A stretch of 64,000 nt of DNA from positions 249,932-313,931 of the forward strand of contig NZ_LMUP01000009.1 in assembly GCF_009765875.1 (NCBI RefSeq), in the 5' to 3' direction. The translations under genes and the position numbers were made by a program. This DNA is from Pedobacter sp. L105 (GTDB lineage: Bacteria > Bacteroidota > Bacteroidia > Sphingobacteriales > Sphingobacteriaceae). The notes under the pieces were generated by a model, which was not told the origin of the DNA, made no database searches, and saw nothing but the letters and a program-made list of their open reading frames with translations. Positions within the stretch are counted from its first letter, which is position 1. Every line of letters begins with the position of its first letter. This document shows positions 45,186 through 54,176 of this stretch, piece after piece.

Positions 45186-45935
45186 ATGTTAAGACACTTG
45201 GGTACCAGGCGAAGTACAGTGCATAATCTTAGATTAGCTACGCTTCTTGGGTTAACAGCTGGTATGGTAAATGCTGAAGGTTTTCTCGGTTTTTCGATCT
45301 TAACCACTAACGTAACGGGTCATGCAGCCTCATTTGCAGAAAAAATTTCATTACAAGACTGGTGTAGTTCTCTTTTCATTGCATTATGGATGTTGCTTTT
45401 TTTAGCTGGTGCCTTTCTTTCTGGTTTAATTCTTTCCTTAACAGGTGCTAACCAGCGTTTTTCTTATGTTATTCCGTTACTTGTTGAAATATTAATTCTT
45501 CTTGTTTCGGCACTATATGGCAATAGATACCATGGAACGAGGGCAGTTCAGGAATTATTTGCAGGCAGTTTACTTTTTGCAATGGGAATTCAGAATGCTT
45601 TGGTTTCCATGGTTTCTGGATCTGTTGTAAGAACTACACACCTTACCGGAACATTTACTGATCTTGGGATAGCACTTGCTCAGCTATTCAATGCTCCTGA
45701 TCAAAAGCGTATTGTGCTAAAATCTAAAATAAAACTTAACCTGGTTATTATAGTCTTTTTTATGACTGGAGCTGTGTCTGGTGCTTATTTATTTCGTCAT
45801 ATTAGTTTCCTGTCTTTTTATGCACCGATATTTATTTTATGTTTTGCTCTGGTTTATGATTTGTTGAGGATAAAAGCGCAGCGTTATTATCGCTTGGCTA
45901 CGTATGCTATGAAAAACAAACGCAGCGTGAGTTAA
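45186..45935 (+). CDS. DUF1275 (YoaK) family membrane protein
   Basis: 249 aa with six membrane helices. The family signature is seen in LATLLGLTAGMVNAEGFLGF and LTTNVTGHAASFAEKI, then GIQNALVSMVSGSVVRTTHL and TGTFTDLGIALAQLF. Role unknown; often near stress or oxidoreductase genes. Follows adhP by 35 bp and overlaps the convergent regulator gene stop by four bases. Confidence 0.92.
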   Translation: MLRHLGTRRSTVHNLRLATLLGLTAGMVNAEGFLGFSILTTNVTGHAASFAEKISLQDWCSSLFIALWMLLFLAGAFLSGLILSLTGANQRFSYVIPLLVEILILLVSALYGNRYHGTRAVQELFAGSLLFAMGIQNALVSMVSGSVVRTTHLTGTFTDLGIALAQLFNAPDQKRIVLKSKIKLNLVIIVFFMTGAVSGAYLFRHISFLSFYAPIFILCFALVYDLLRIKAQRYYRLATYAMKNKRSVS

Positions 45936-46969
45936 TTTTTCATTTTGGTGAGCCCTGCAAGATTAAGAATAGTAATCGTACTTCCATTTCTTTCAATCAG
46001 CCCCTCTGTTTTGAAATCAGATAAAGTACGGCTCACTGTTTCAGTTGCCATACAAGCCATTGCAGCCAAATCTTCACGGGATATTTTAAAATAGTCATGT
46101 TCGGCTGGTTTATGCTTATTTACGCGCAAGATGGCTTCTGCCATTTTTTTCCTTACTGAAAAGTAGGCCAGTTGCATAAGCTGCTCTTCCTTTTCCCTGA
46201 TATCATTAGATAACAGTTTAATAAATTCACCAGATACATCGGGGTGTAAAAGCAGTAGCCCGTCAAGCTGTATTTTAGGGATTACACAAACCACACAATC
46301 TTCCATTGCTGTAGCAGTGTCTGTATAAGGTTCATTAGAAAGAATAACATTTATCGCTAAGTATTGACCAGCGGAGTAAATTCCTGTCATAAATTCACGG
46401 CCGTCCTTAGCTAATTTTATGGTTTTTACCCTTCCACTAATTACCAGATAAATTCCAGATGCCGAATCGCCCTCAAAATAAAGAATATGACTCTTCTTTA
46501 ATCTCCGGGCTTTACATGCCTGAGTTATTTTCTCTAATTCCAATAAGCCATTATGTTTAGTAAGTAAATTGCTCAATTGCTCAGAGTTTCTTACCAGTTC
46601 TTTTTTATTTAGTCTCCCCTCTATAGCTTTTAGCAGATCTATATCAGAAAATGGTTTGGTTAAATAGTCGTCGGCTCCCATTTCCATACCTTTTCTCAAT
46701 TCTAACCGCTCGGCTTTGGCAGTTAAAAAAATGAATGTTATTCCCACCGTAGCTGGATTTTTCTTCAGTAAATATAAAACGCCATAGCCGTCTATTTCAG
46801 GCATCGCTATATCACACAGAATCACGTCTGGAAGATGTTTCAAAGCGAGTGCAACGCCTGTTTTTCCCTGATCTGCACCAAAAGCAGTATAGCCGGAAAG
46901 TTCTAATATTTCAATAACACTCTCACGAATGTCATTATTATCTTCAATAATCAATATTTTCTTGCTCAT
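45932..46969 (-). CDS. Receiver-Crp/Fnr fusion transcriptional regulator
   Basis: 345 aa from ATG 46969 (MSKKILIIEDN); the frame extends to 47047 but the extra 26 residues lack family features. Residues 1-120 are a receiver with phosphoacceptor Asp in VILCDIAMPEIDG and Lys in DDYLTKPFSD. Then come a cyclic-nucleotide-type barrel (SHILYFEGDSASGIYLVISG) and a Crp helix-turn-helix (ISREDLAAMACMATETVSRT). Phosphorylation by a histidine kinase would thus control a Crp-type DNA-binding unit. FNR-type palindromes occur before several neighbouring genes, making it the likely master regulator of this island. Confidence 0.93.
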   Translation of the reverse strand: MSKKILIIEDNNDIRESVIEILELSGYTAFGADQGKTGVALALKHLPDVILCDIAMPEIDGYGVLYLLKKNPATVGITFIFLTAKAERLELRKGMEMGADDYLTKPFSDIDLLKAIEGRLNKKELVRNSEQLSNLLTKHNGLLELEKITQACKARRLKKSHILYFEGDSASGIYLVISGRVKTIKLAKDGREFMTGIYSAGQYLAINVILSNEPYTDTATAMEDCVVCVIPKIQLDGLLLLHPDVSGEFIKLLSNDIREKEEQLMQLAYFSVRKKMAEAILRVNKHKPAEHDYFKISREDLAAMACMATETVSRTLSDFKTEGLIERNGSTITILNLAGLTKMKN

Positions 46970-47114
46970 AGGATAATATAAATCTGTGAATTCAGTAGGA
47001 GAGCATATTTGGCTATTGGAATAAAAATATCTTACCGCAAGATACAACAGTTAAGTGTCAAATTTGTTTGATAAGGAGTTAAATTATTTTGCTTGTGTGT
47101 GATCATATTTTAAG

Positions 47115-47128
47115 ATGATTTTTATCAT
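47115..47128. promoter_or_regulatory. FNR-type palindrome ATGAT-N4-ATCAT
   Basis: Between the divergent receiver-Crp gene (start 46969) and the Usp gene (start 47264). It differs from TTGAT-N4-ATCAA symmetrically at the outer base, so it may be an autoregulatory site or a weaker operator. Confidence 0.4.
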
Positions 47129-47263
47129 TATATCATTAGGTTAAATTATATACCTTTAGTTAGTAATTATAAGCGAACTAGTGAGATTATAGGTGAAATT
47201 TTCTTAAAAGTAATAATATGCGTTTATGGTAGCTTCATTATCATTAATAACAGATATTTTCTA

Positions 47264-48117
47264 ATGAAAAGCTTACTTATTTTAACAGACTTTCAGTCAA
47301 TGCCACTCATGCCGCCGAGTATGGCTATCACTTAGCGAACCAGATTGGAGCAAACATTATTCTTTGTAATGTGATCAATGTTCTGGCTGAAATTCCACAG
47401 GCAGATTTTGTATTATGGCCGATGGGAGGTGAAGATGTATTAAAAGAACTTAGTGATATGGAACTAAAAGATCTAAAAAAACATTTGCAATATCAGAATC
47501 ATATAGGATTTAATCCAATCATAAAAAGTATAAATTATTCCGGCACAGTAGAAGACGTACTAACAAATACTGTTGAAAGCTATGAAATAGGCCTAATTAT
47601 AATGGGAACACATGAGAGTGGCAGCTTAAGGAACATTTTACTGAGCAACCACATTCAAAATATGATTTTAAAAACTACGGTTCCTTTGTTATTAGTGCCC
47701 CCAATTGCACCTAAAACCAATATCCGAAGGATAGCTTTCGCGTCTGATTTAACACATATAGACATTGATTTGGAACGTATTTTTTCTCCTGTAGCTTTTG
47801 CAAAGTCCATTAACGCTGATGTTCTGATTGCGCATGTTGGAGTTGACGAGCATGACTCTCCACTATCAGCAGAACAAAGTGAAAAACTATTGACAGAAAT
47901 TTCGCTTAAAGCCTGTTATCCTCATTTTTACTATAAATACTTAAATAACAATAATACTGAGATAGGTTTAGAATGGTTATGCGCTAATGAAAATATCAGC
48001 ATATTAGCGATTCTGCCCAGAAAACGTAATTTTATAGAAAGGTTGATCTCAGGTGGCCTTACACAAAAAATTGTTAAACATTTGGCTATACCATTACTGG
48101 TCTTCCCGGCGCAGTAA
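47264..48117 (+). pseudogene. Universal stress protein (UspA family, two domains), frameshifted near the start
   Basis: ATG 47264 gives MKSLLILTDF and then leaves frame: one T is missing (TTTCAGTC at 47291-47298 for expected TTTTCAGTC). The other frame continues SVNATHAAEYGYHLANQIG and runs to the stop with two Usp domains (IIMGTHESGSLRNILLS, VPLLLVPP, then a second copy ending IPLLVFPAQ). As written the product would start at a later site, missing the first strand of the nucleotide-binding fold. Family members bind ATP or AMP and raise stress survival. Slip or sequencing error are both possible. Confidence 0.85.
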
Positions 48118-48122
48118 TTGCC

Positions 48123-49310
48123 TTATGCCCTTGCAAAAGATAGCTTGAATGTAGTTCCTTTGTTCATGCTGCTTTTATAAATAATTGTGCCGTTCATCAG
48201 CTGGGTATACCGTGCAACAATATTCAATCCAAGGCCAGTACCTTGAATATTACCTATGTTATGTGCACGGAAAAAGGGCTCAAATAGATGTTTTTGATCT
48301 GCTTTTGGAATTCCAATACCCTGATCCTTTACTGAAATTGTCCAGAACTGATCATTAACCTCGGTTTTAAAATTAATACGGGTATTTTCACCAGAGTATT
48401 TTATCGCATTCGTTATTAAATTTATAATACAATGTTTAAGGAGATTGTGATCCAGGTTGAGCATGCTCGTGCTGCCGGAATGATCATAAATGATTGTTTG
48501 ATTTTGTTTGGCCAGCATTTGCATTTCTGCCTGGACTTCCTCTGCGAGTTCAACCATATTAAAAGAATTAAAAACGGGCTCTATCCTGCCTGCTTCCAGT
48601 TTTTCCAGTGAAAGGAAGTCATCCAATATTGTGGTAAGTTCGTTTATAACGTTTTTGATCTTCCCCACATGTTTATTTACTTTGGGGATGTTAAATGGTT
48701 TCGTATACTCATCAATTAGAGTGGCTGACAATTGTAATACGCTTAGTGGAGTACGGAATTCATGTGAGGCCATAGATACAAAGCGACTTTTTAACTGTCC
48801 CAGTTCTTTCTCCTTTTTTAACGAGAAAATTACTTCTTCTTTGGCCTTTTGCAGGGCAATGATTGTATCTTTTAATAAATGGGTACGGACCTCCACCAAC
48901 TCTTCTAAATGAGTGGTATAATCCTTAAGTTTCTCTTCGGCTTCCTTTTCACGGCTTAAATCATGAATAAACCCGGTATATATTTTTCTCCCAGAATATT
49001 GTACATCACTTATTCCGATACGGAAAGGAAAAAGCGTATTATCTTTTTTCAATCCGATGACTTCACGCTCAATTGCTTTTTCTTCAGATTTCTCTAATAA
49101 TTTATAGGAAGGAATATGTTGTTCTGGATCGTCGGAATTGCTTGGGGGTAAAAGCATCGTTACATTTTTGCCTATTACTTCTTCCGGAGCATATTTAAAT
49201 AGTTTACAAGCTGAGGGGTTAATGGATTCTATCATACCCTGATCATTTATGGTTATAATCCCATCGATTGCATTTTTGATAATAGCTACTAATAATGCGG
49301 CATTCTCCAT
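48123..49310 (-). CDS. PAS sensor histidine kinase
   Basis: 395 aa, cytoplasmic. A PAS domain lies at residues 1-120 (AIDGIITINDQGMIESINP, IGKNVTMLLPP), then a coiled coil (DYTTHLEELVEVRTHLLKD), HisKA with FVSMASHEFRTPLSVLQL and an ATPase domain with NLITNAIKYSGE, DQGIGIPK and GTGLGLNIVARY. With no membrane segment it senses an internal signal, perhaps redox state. It is adjacent to the Usp gene (convergent) and 1.2 kb from the receiver-Crp gene, its most likely partner. Confidence 0.93.
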   Translation of the reverse strand: MENAALLVAIIKNAIDGIITINDQGMIESINPSACKLFKYAPEEVIGKNVTMLLPPSNSDDPEQHIPSYKLLEKSEEKAIEREVIGLKKDNTLFPFRIGISDVQYSGRKIYTGFIHDLSREKEAEEKLKDYTTHLEELVEVRTHLLKDTIIALQKAKEEVIFSLKKEKELGQLKSRFVSMASHEFRTPLSVLQLSATLIDEYTKPFNIPKVNKHVGKIKNVINELTTILDDFLSLEKLEAGRIEPVFNSFNMVELAEEVQAEMQMLAKQNQTIIYDHSGSTSMLNLDHNLLKHCIINLITNAIKYSGENTRINFKTEVNDQFWTISVKDQGIGIPKADQKHLFEPFFRAHNIGNIQGTGLGLNIVARYTQLMNGTIIYKSSMNKGTTFKLSFARA

Positions 49311-49399
49311 AATAATTTAGGCGGTATAATTAACTATACAACGCTAAACTTAAGCTATTGTTAGTTGATTTTATTTTATTAAATAGATATTGGGTTTAG

Positions 49400-49413
49400 T
49401 TGATGAGCATCAC
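49400..49413. promoter_or_regulatory. FNR-type palindrome TTGAT-N4-ATCAC
   Basis: One mismatch from TTGAT-N4-ATCAA. It lies between the divergent histidine kinase (start 49310) and the 138-aa gene (start 49521). Confidence 0.45.
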
Positions 49414-49520
49414 GTCCTGAAATGATCTGTAACACCCAGTCGCCAATCATTAAAATATAACTTTATATCATAAAATTAGCATCTCATCATTGTTATAAAC
49501 TGGTATAAAACATTTGGAAA

Positions 49521-49937
49521 ATGAAAATCGTAAACGAAATGTCTGTGATATCACAGCAATATTATATTATGGCAGAACACTGGGCCTCAGATTTAGAATT
49601 CTTTAAATTGGAAACGGCTTTCCTGCGCGGTTTGCTGGAAGATCATTTTATGGAACTTTGTGATCAATCTTACATTGAAGAATTAAAAAGGTACGGAAAG
49701 CTATTGATGGTTCTGGATAAAGATGAATATGAGTGCGAACAGATGATTAGTCTTCAGCTTACCAAACTTGGTCTGTTGGCCAAATATTCATTGTTGGATA
49801 ATAAAGAAGAATTAAAGGAATCGCAGGGTGTAATTGAATGTATAATGATGAGCATAACCAAAGAATACCGTCAGGTTAAAAAGGATATATTCAGATTAAT
49901 AGAAATACTATTAAAAGCGGATAAGTTAAAAAACTGA
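49521..49937 (+). CDS. Helical hypothetical protein, 138 aa
   Basis: Predicted all-alpha protein without signal peptide (HWASDLEFFKLETAFLRGL, then YGKLLMVLDKDEYECEQMI and EYRQVKKDIFRLIEILLKA). The pattern of helices and its place between two histidine kinases suggest a small cytoplasmic partner or haemerythrin/ferritin-like bundle, but no metal motif is clear. It shares a divergent control region with the kinase at 48123. Function unknown. Confidence 0.65.
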   Translation: MKIVNEMSVISQQYYIMAEHWASDLEFFKLETAFLRGLLEDHFMELCDQSYIEELKRYGKLLMVLDKDEYECEQMISLQLTKLGLLAKYSLLDNKEELKESQGVIECIMMSITKEYRQVKKDIFRLIEILLKADKLKN

Positions 49938-50110
49938 ATTAAGGTCACCTTAATTGTTGATCTCCGTCACCTTTTCGCCTGTTGCTTAACGGTAAATTCG
50001 TTCATCAATAAGAAACAATATTATGGATGGTTCATTAATATCAAATCAGCATCGTAAGGTCTTTGTTTAAAGCAATAAAAAGCCTGGTCTTATAATATTT
50101 TTAGCAAATT

Positions 50111-50938
50111 ATGAATTACAACATAGTAAACAGTCATGATGTTCCTTTATCAGAGGAAATGTTATTAGACAGGATCAATTTTTTAGAGAATATTATCGAA
50201 GTGCAGGATAAAGTTAAGATCGAAACTGATATAACTCTTCTAAAAGAAAAAGAGTTGAACCAGACAAAATCCCGGTTTGTATCTATTGCCTCTCATGAAT
50301 TTAGAACCTTCCTAACCAGAATCCATTTGTCAGCATCTTTAATAAAAGATTACCATGAACGCCTCGATCAGCAGAAAATAAATGCGCATCTGGATAAGAT
50401 AAAAAAGGCTGTCGGAGATCTGACGGCTATTTTGGATGATTTTCTTTCTGTGGAGAAAATTGATTCCTGTAAAATAGATCCCGTTTGGAGCGATTTTGAT
50501 CTGAAAGTACTTGCTGAAGAGGTGATCAATGAAATGCAAATCCTCAAAAAAACGGGTCAACGTATCAAATATGTGGATATTGGCACAGGATCTAAGTTAA
50601 ACCTAGATAAAAAGTTACTGAAACACTGTTTGGTGAATTTAATCTCTAATGCGATTAAATATTCTAGTGAGGATGGATGTATCGAGTTGACCACTGATAT
50701 TCAGGATGAAAAATGTCATATTCAGGTTAAGGATGATGGTATAGGTATTCCGGAGGCAGATCAAAAACGTTTATTTGAAGCCTTTTTTCGGGCTAACAAT
50801 ACTGGAAATATTCAGGGAACAGGATTGGGGCTAAATATTGTAAAACGTTACACTGAATTAATGAAGGGACAGATTACGATGGAGAGCGTACAAGATGTTG
50901 GAACTACTTTCATGTTATTTTTTTCCGCAAATTCTTAA
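50111..50938 (+). CDS. Histidine kinase without sensor domain
   Basis: 275 aa. After a short coil the HisKA helix reads FVSIASHEFRTFLTRIHLS, where the Pro normally after HExRT is Phe. The ATPase domain is complete (NLISNAIKYSSED, DDGIGIPE, GTGLGLNIVKRY). From the HisKA helix on it parallels the kinase at 48123 closely, so it looks like a duplicate that lost the PAS domain. It may act on the same receivers, dimerise with its paralogue or mainly dephosphorylate. Confidence 0.9.
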   Translation: MNYNIVNSHDVPLSEEMLLDRINFLENIIEVQDKVKIETDITLLKEKELNQTKSRFVSIASHEFRTFLTRIHLSASLIKDYHERLDQQKINAHLDKIKKAVGDLTAILDDFLSVEKIDSCKIDPVWSDFDLKVLAEEVINEMQILKKTGQRIKYVDIGTGSKLNLDKKLLKHCLVNLISNAIKYSSEDGCIELTTDIQDEKCHIQVKDDGIGIPEADQKRLFEAFFRANNTGNIQGTGLGLNIVKRYTELMKGQITMESVQDVGTTFMLFFSANS

Positions 50939-51116
50939 GTGATGGTTTAGCAAAAAAGTACAAGCCATGATTTGATGATCTGTACTTTTATAGAAATGAG
51001 TAATATTCAAATTTATTAGATCGTAAACCCAAGAAATTTCAATATGTGCTGACAGCTTATATTAGATCAAAGTATTATTAAATAATAGATATATTCTATT
51101 CAATCAATCTGAATTG

Positions 51117-51203
51117 CATCAAAGTAGATTTTGCTTTTCTATCCGAAGTACTGCTTATTATTGTCAAATCGTCAATAATGCGTTCAATTTTGTATGGCAG
51201 GGG
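51117..51203 (+). repeat. Dispersed repeat, short type, diverged copy 3
   Basis: Begins CATCAAAGTAGATTTTG and continues with CTGCTTATTATTGTCAAATC, then GCGTTCAATTTTGTATGGCA. Same block order as the copies at 12981 and 15831 with more changes. It occupies the gap of 400 bp before the protease gene; nothing else is seen there. Confidence 0.6.
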
Positions 51204-51341
51204 CAGATTTATACATTAACCTTGTATCAATTATAAAATGCTCTTGTACTTATTTCCATAAATACGGACTTAAATTTTGTCGATTTCACTGTAACAACCT
51301 CATAATTTCCCCGTCTTAATTGTGGAAACTTTATTTCAGTT

Positions 51342-52631
51342 ATGAAGAAAATCTTACTAACAAACTTTTGTCTTTGCCTATTTCTAAGTTCCTATTTTAG
51401 CGCAGCCTTCTGCCAGGAAAAATTATCACTCTCAGAAGTGCAGCGCCAGGCTGATAGTCTCTATAAGGCCAAACAATATCAATTCGCCGGAAGATACTAT
51501 GCATCGCTTGCAGAAAGAAGCGATTTCCCGGGTAAAAAAGCTACTGCTTATTACAACATGGGTTGTTGTATCAGCCTTCAGGGCATGGCCGACTCAGCTA
51601 TACTGGTTTTAAAGAAGTCCATACAAGCTGGTTATGGCAATAAGGTCAATCTTCTTAAAGATCAAGATCTGGTGCCATTGCACAGCTTGCCGCAGTGGAG
51701 TACTTTGGTAAACAGTGTTCGTACACGCAAAAAGGTTCTAAATGACGACCCGGCAAAAGCACGGTTTATCACAACAGATATCCATCATTTCTGGGAAGCC
51801 TACGATGAAGCAGTGAAGGACACGGCACATTTCACGCAGATTTTTAAAAAGCTTTATTTTGACCGGGCGACTGACGGTATGAATGAATATATGGACGCCA
51901 AGGTGAGCAGCATCGACTTCTTTGTCCAGCATATCCGATCGGCGCCGGCGTTTTACGCTGCCATACGGAAAAACACATTCATGACAGATCAGTATAAACC
52001 TGATTTTTTAGCATCATATGTAAAGTTGAAGTCTATTTATAGAGAAGCACAGTTCCCCAATGAGTACTTTATAATCGGCGCTTTTACAAGTGGTGGTACG
52101 TCAACCGATCTGGGCCTGTTATTAGGTGTCAATCAGGCAGCCTCGGATAACAAAGTACCACTTGATGAACTTAGCTTTAAAAAGAGAACAAGACTCAATA
52201 ATATTGATGTGCTGCCTGATCTGGTAGGTCATGAACTGATCCATTTCCAGCAGGACAGCATGAAACGCGATACAACAACCTTGAATTACGTTATAGTGGA
52301 AGGCATGGCTGATTTTATTGGAGAATTGATTACCGGCCGCACGGCCAACCCGGTGCTGTATGCCTGGACGAAAGGTAAGGAAAAACAGATCTGGAGCAAG
52401 TTTAGTAAAGATATGTACTACAACAGATATGGGAATTGGATTGCCAATTCACAACAGGCCACTCCCGATAACTTGCCAGATCAGGGATATTGGATCGGTT
52501 ATCAGATATGTAGATCTTATTACGAGCAGAGCGCGGATAAAAATCAGGCCATTTATGACATGCTGCATATCCAGGATTATAAGGCTTTTTTAGCGAAAAG
52601 CAAATGGAAAGATAAAGTTGCCTCTCTTTAA
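51342..52631 (+). CDS. Secreted zinc-metalloprotease-like protein with TPR-like N-terminus (DUF2268-like)
   Basis: 429 aa with a signal peptide (MKKILLTNFCLCLFLSSYF, cleavage near AFC/Q). A TPR-like stretch follows at about residues 30-120 (YYNMGCCISLQGMADSAIL). The zinc motif HELIHFQQ is at about residue 303, with VIVEGMADFIGELITG downstream supplying a possible third ligand Glu. This matches gluzincin-type predicted proteases of the DUF2268 kind. Cys near the cleavage site leaves a lipoprotein possible. Single gene. Confidence 0.75.
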   Translation: MKKILLTNFCLCLFLSSYFSAAFCQEKLSLSEVQRQADSLYKAKQYQFAGRYYASLAERSDFPGKKATAYYNMGCCISLQGMADSAILVLKKSIQAGYGNKVNLLKDQDLVPLHSLPQWSTLVNSVRTRKKVLNDDPAKARFITTDIHHFWEAYDEAVKDTAHFTQIFKKLYFDRATDGMNEYMDAKVSSIDFFVQHIRSAPAFYAAIRKNTFMTDQYKPDFLASYVKLKSIYREAQFPNEYFIIGAFTSGGTSTDLGLLLGVNQAASDNKVPLDELSFKKRTRLNNIDVLPDLVGHELIHFQQDSMKRDTTTLNYVIVEGMADFIGELITGRTANPVLYAWTKGKEKQIWSKFSKDMYYNRYGNWIANSQQATPDNLPDQGYWIGYQICRSYYEQSADKNQAIYDMLHIQDYKAFLAKSKWKDKVASL

Positions 52632-52657
52632 TGGTAACTGAGGTATTTTAATCTTTG

Positions 52658-52720
52658 ATGGATATGAAAATTTTAGTAACAGGTTCTGCTGGCAAATTGG
52701 GCAGAGTAACCATTTGTTGA
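52658..52720 (+). pseudogene. Start of an NAD-epimerase-like gene, truncated after 20 codons
   Basis: Reads MDMKILVTGSAGKLGRVTIC and stop: the Rossmann turn TGxxGxLG of NAD-dependent epimerases/reductases, with nothing matching downstream. It is the only recognisable item between 52632 and 52910. Confidence 0.5.
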
Positions 52721-52910
52721 AGCCATTCTAAATCTTAAACAACGAAGGAAATATGCGATGGCTCGAATAATCGATGATGTTGATGTCATGATGCTGATTG
52801 ATCTTACAGGCAGGCGCTAGGGTAAGAATAAAATGCTGGAGATCATTTAATAGTTGATCATTCTTTAAACAAAAAACAATAAGGCTTGTTAAAGTTCAAA
52901 ATTAAATATC

Positions 52911-53192
52911 ATGAGAATCAAGAACATATTGACAAATGCTATCGCACAAAAATCGAATCAGGATACCAATGTAGCTATAGGAATTATTGCGGGACTGGCT
53001 ATTGGGGCAGCTTTTAGTTTATTGTTTACTCCTTTTAGTGGGAAATCTGTTCGTAAAACAATTGCTGAAAGGATATTTAATGACGTTCAGCCAGATGAAA
53101 CCGGGCAGGAACCTGAGGCTGTAACTACTGGCAGACAAAAAAAGCCTAAATCGGATATCAAAGAGCTGATCCACCAGGCACACGTTGCTTAA
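52911..53192 (+). CDS. YtxH-like small membrane protein
   Basis: 93 aa. One membrane helix (VAIGIIAGLAIGAAFSLLF) followed by TPFSGKSVRKTIAERI, the YtxH-type pattern of helix plus P-x-SGK-x-R. The tail is charged. Bacteroidota encode these proteins in stress clusters; role unknown. Probably co-transcribed with the small gene 51 bp downstream. Confidence 0.75.
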   Translation: MRIKNILTNAIAQKSNQDTNVAIGIIAGLAIGAAFSLLFTPFSGKSVRKTIAERIFNDVQPDETGQEPEAVTTGRQKKPKSDIKELIHQAHVA

Positions 53193-53243
53193 AACATTCT
53201 TAGCGTCAAGCTGTTAATATTTTGTACAATAAAACTTAGAAAA

Positions 53244-53429
53244 ATGGGATTATTCAAAACTTTAGTAATAAGTGCTGCGGTATATGGTACTTATAAATTT
53301 CTGACTGAACAGGATGAGTTTGGCAGAACAAAATTAGAAGCGCTAAAAGATCAGGCGCCTGAGTGGCTGGATAAAGTCAAAGGGATTAAGGACGACCTAA
53401 AGGAAGAACAAGCTCCCGAAGGTTATTAA
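53244..53429 (+). CDS. Small YtxH-associated protein, 61 aa
   Basis: Short hydrophobic N-terminus (MGLFKTLVISAAVYGTYKFL) and a charged helical tail (KLEALKDQAPEWLDKVKGI). It follows the YtxH-like gene and is closed by a strong terminator, which supports a real two-gene unit. Likely a membrane-associated stress peptide; function unknown. Confidence 0.65.
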   Translation: MGLFKTLVISAAVYGTYKFLTEQDEFGRTKLEALKDQAPEWLDKVKGIKDDLKEEQAPEGY

Positions 53430-53433
53430 TTAT

Positions 53434-53473
53434 AAAAAAACGGGCTTCCTCGATTGAGAAAGCCCGTTTTTTT
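53434..53473. terminator. Bidirectional rho-independent terminator
   Basis: AAAAAAACGGGCTT (53434-53447) pairs fully with 53460-53473, giving a T7 end in both directions. It separates the 61-aa gene (+) from the azoreductase gene (-). Confidence 0.92.
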
Positions 53474-53482
53474 AGGTTAGAA

Positions 53483-54082
53483 CTACAATACGATACTGTC
53501 GATTGCTTTATCTAATGCAGTTGCCTGTAAATCTGCTACTGCAAATCCTTCAGCTCTTACAATAGTTACATCGGTGATACCGATAAAACCTAAAATGGTT
53601 TTGATGTAAGGAGTAACGAAATCATAAGCCACTGCATCTCCTGAACTGTAAACACCGCCAGTAGTAACAGCTATATAAGCTTTTTTACCAGTAACAAGTC
53701 CTTGAGGACCTTCAGCCGTATATTTAAAGGTGATCCCAGCGCGTGTGATATGGTCAAACCATGATTTCAATACTGCAGGAATGCTAAAATTGTACATTGG
53801 TGCGCCAATTACAATCACATCGGCGTCCATAATTTCTTTAACAGCTTCGTTAGAATGACGGATCGCTTCTTTATCTCCATCAGTATGATTGTCAACAGGC
53901 GAGAAAAATGCATTCAGGTGTACTTCTTCCAGGTAAGGGAAAGGACCTTTGGTCAGATCTCTTACATGTACGGCTGCTGCAGAATCTTTTTCTTTTAATT
54001 CGTCAATGATGGCATTAGCCAATTTAATACTGTTAGATGCTTCGCCTCTTGGGCTCGAAATGATATTTAATATACGTGACAT
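53483..54082 (-). CDS. azoR: FMN-dependent NADH-azoreductase
   Basis: 199 aa flavodoxin-like enzyme. N-terminal SSPRGEASNSIKLANAIIDE binds FMN phosphate; VIGAPMYNFSIPAVLKSWFD, then RAGITFKYTAEGPQGLVTGK and AVTTGGVYSSGD complete the AzoR pattern. It reduces quinones and azo compounds by two-electron transfer. Single gene with its own promoter. Confidence 0.93.
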   Translation of the reverse strand: MSRILNIISSPRGEASNSIKLANAIIDELKEKDSAAAVHVRDLTKGPFPYLEEVHLNAFFSPVDNHTDGDKEAIRHSNEAVKEIMDADVIVIGAPMYNFSIPAVLKSWFDHITRAGITFKYTAEGPQGLVTGKKAYIAVTTGGVYSSGDAVAYDFVTPYIKTILGFIGITDVTIVRAEGFAVADLQATALDKAIDSIVL

Positions 54083-54176
54083 ATGTTCTTTTTTTTTTTC
54101 TAATAATGAATGAGGTCAAGATAGACATAGTTTAGCTTTTCCGATCTTGATCTATGGTATTAAATTTAAGCAGATG

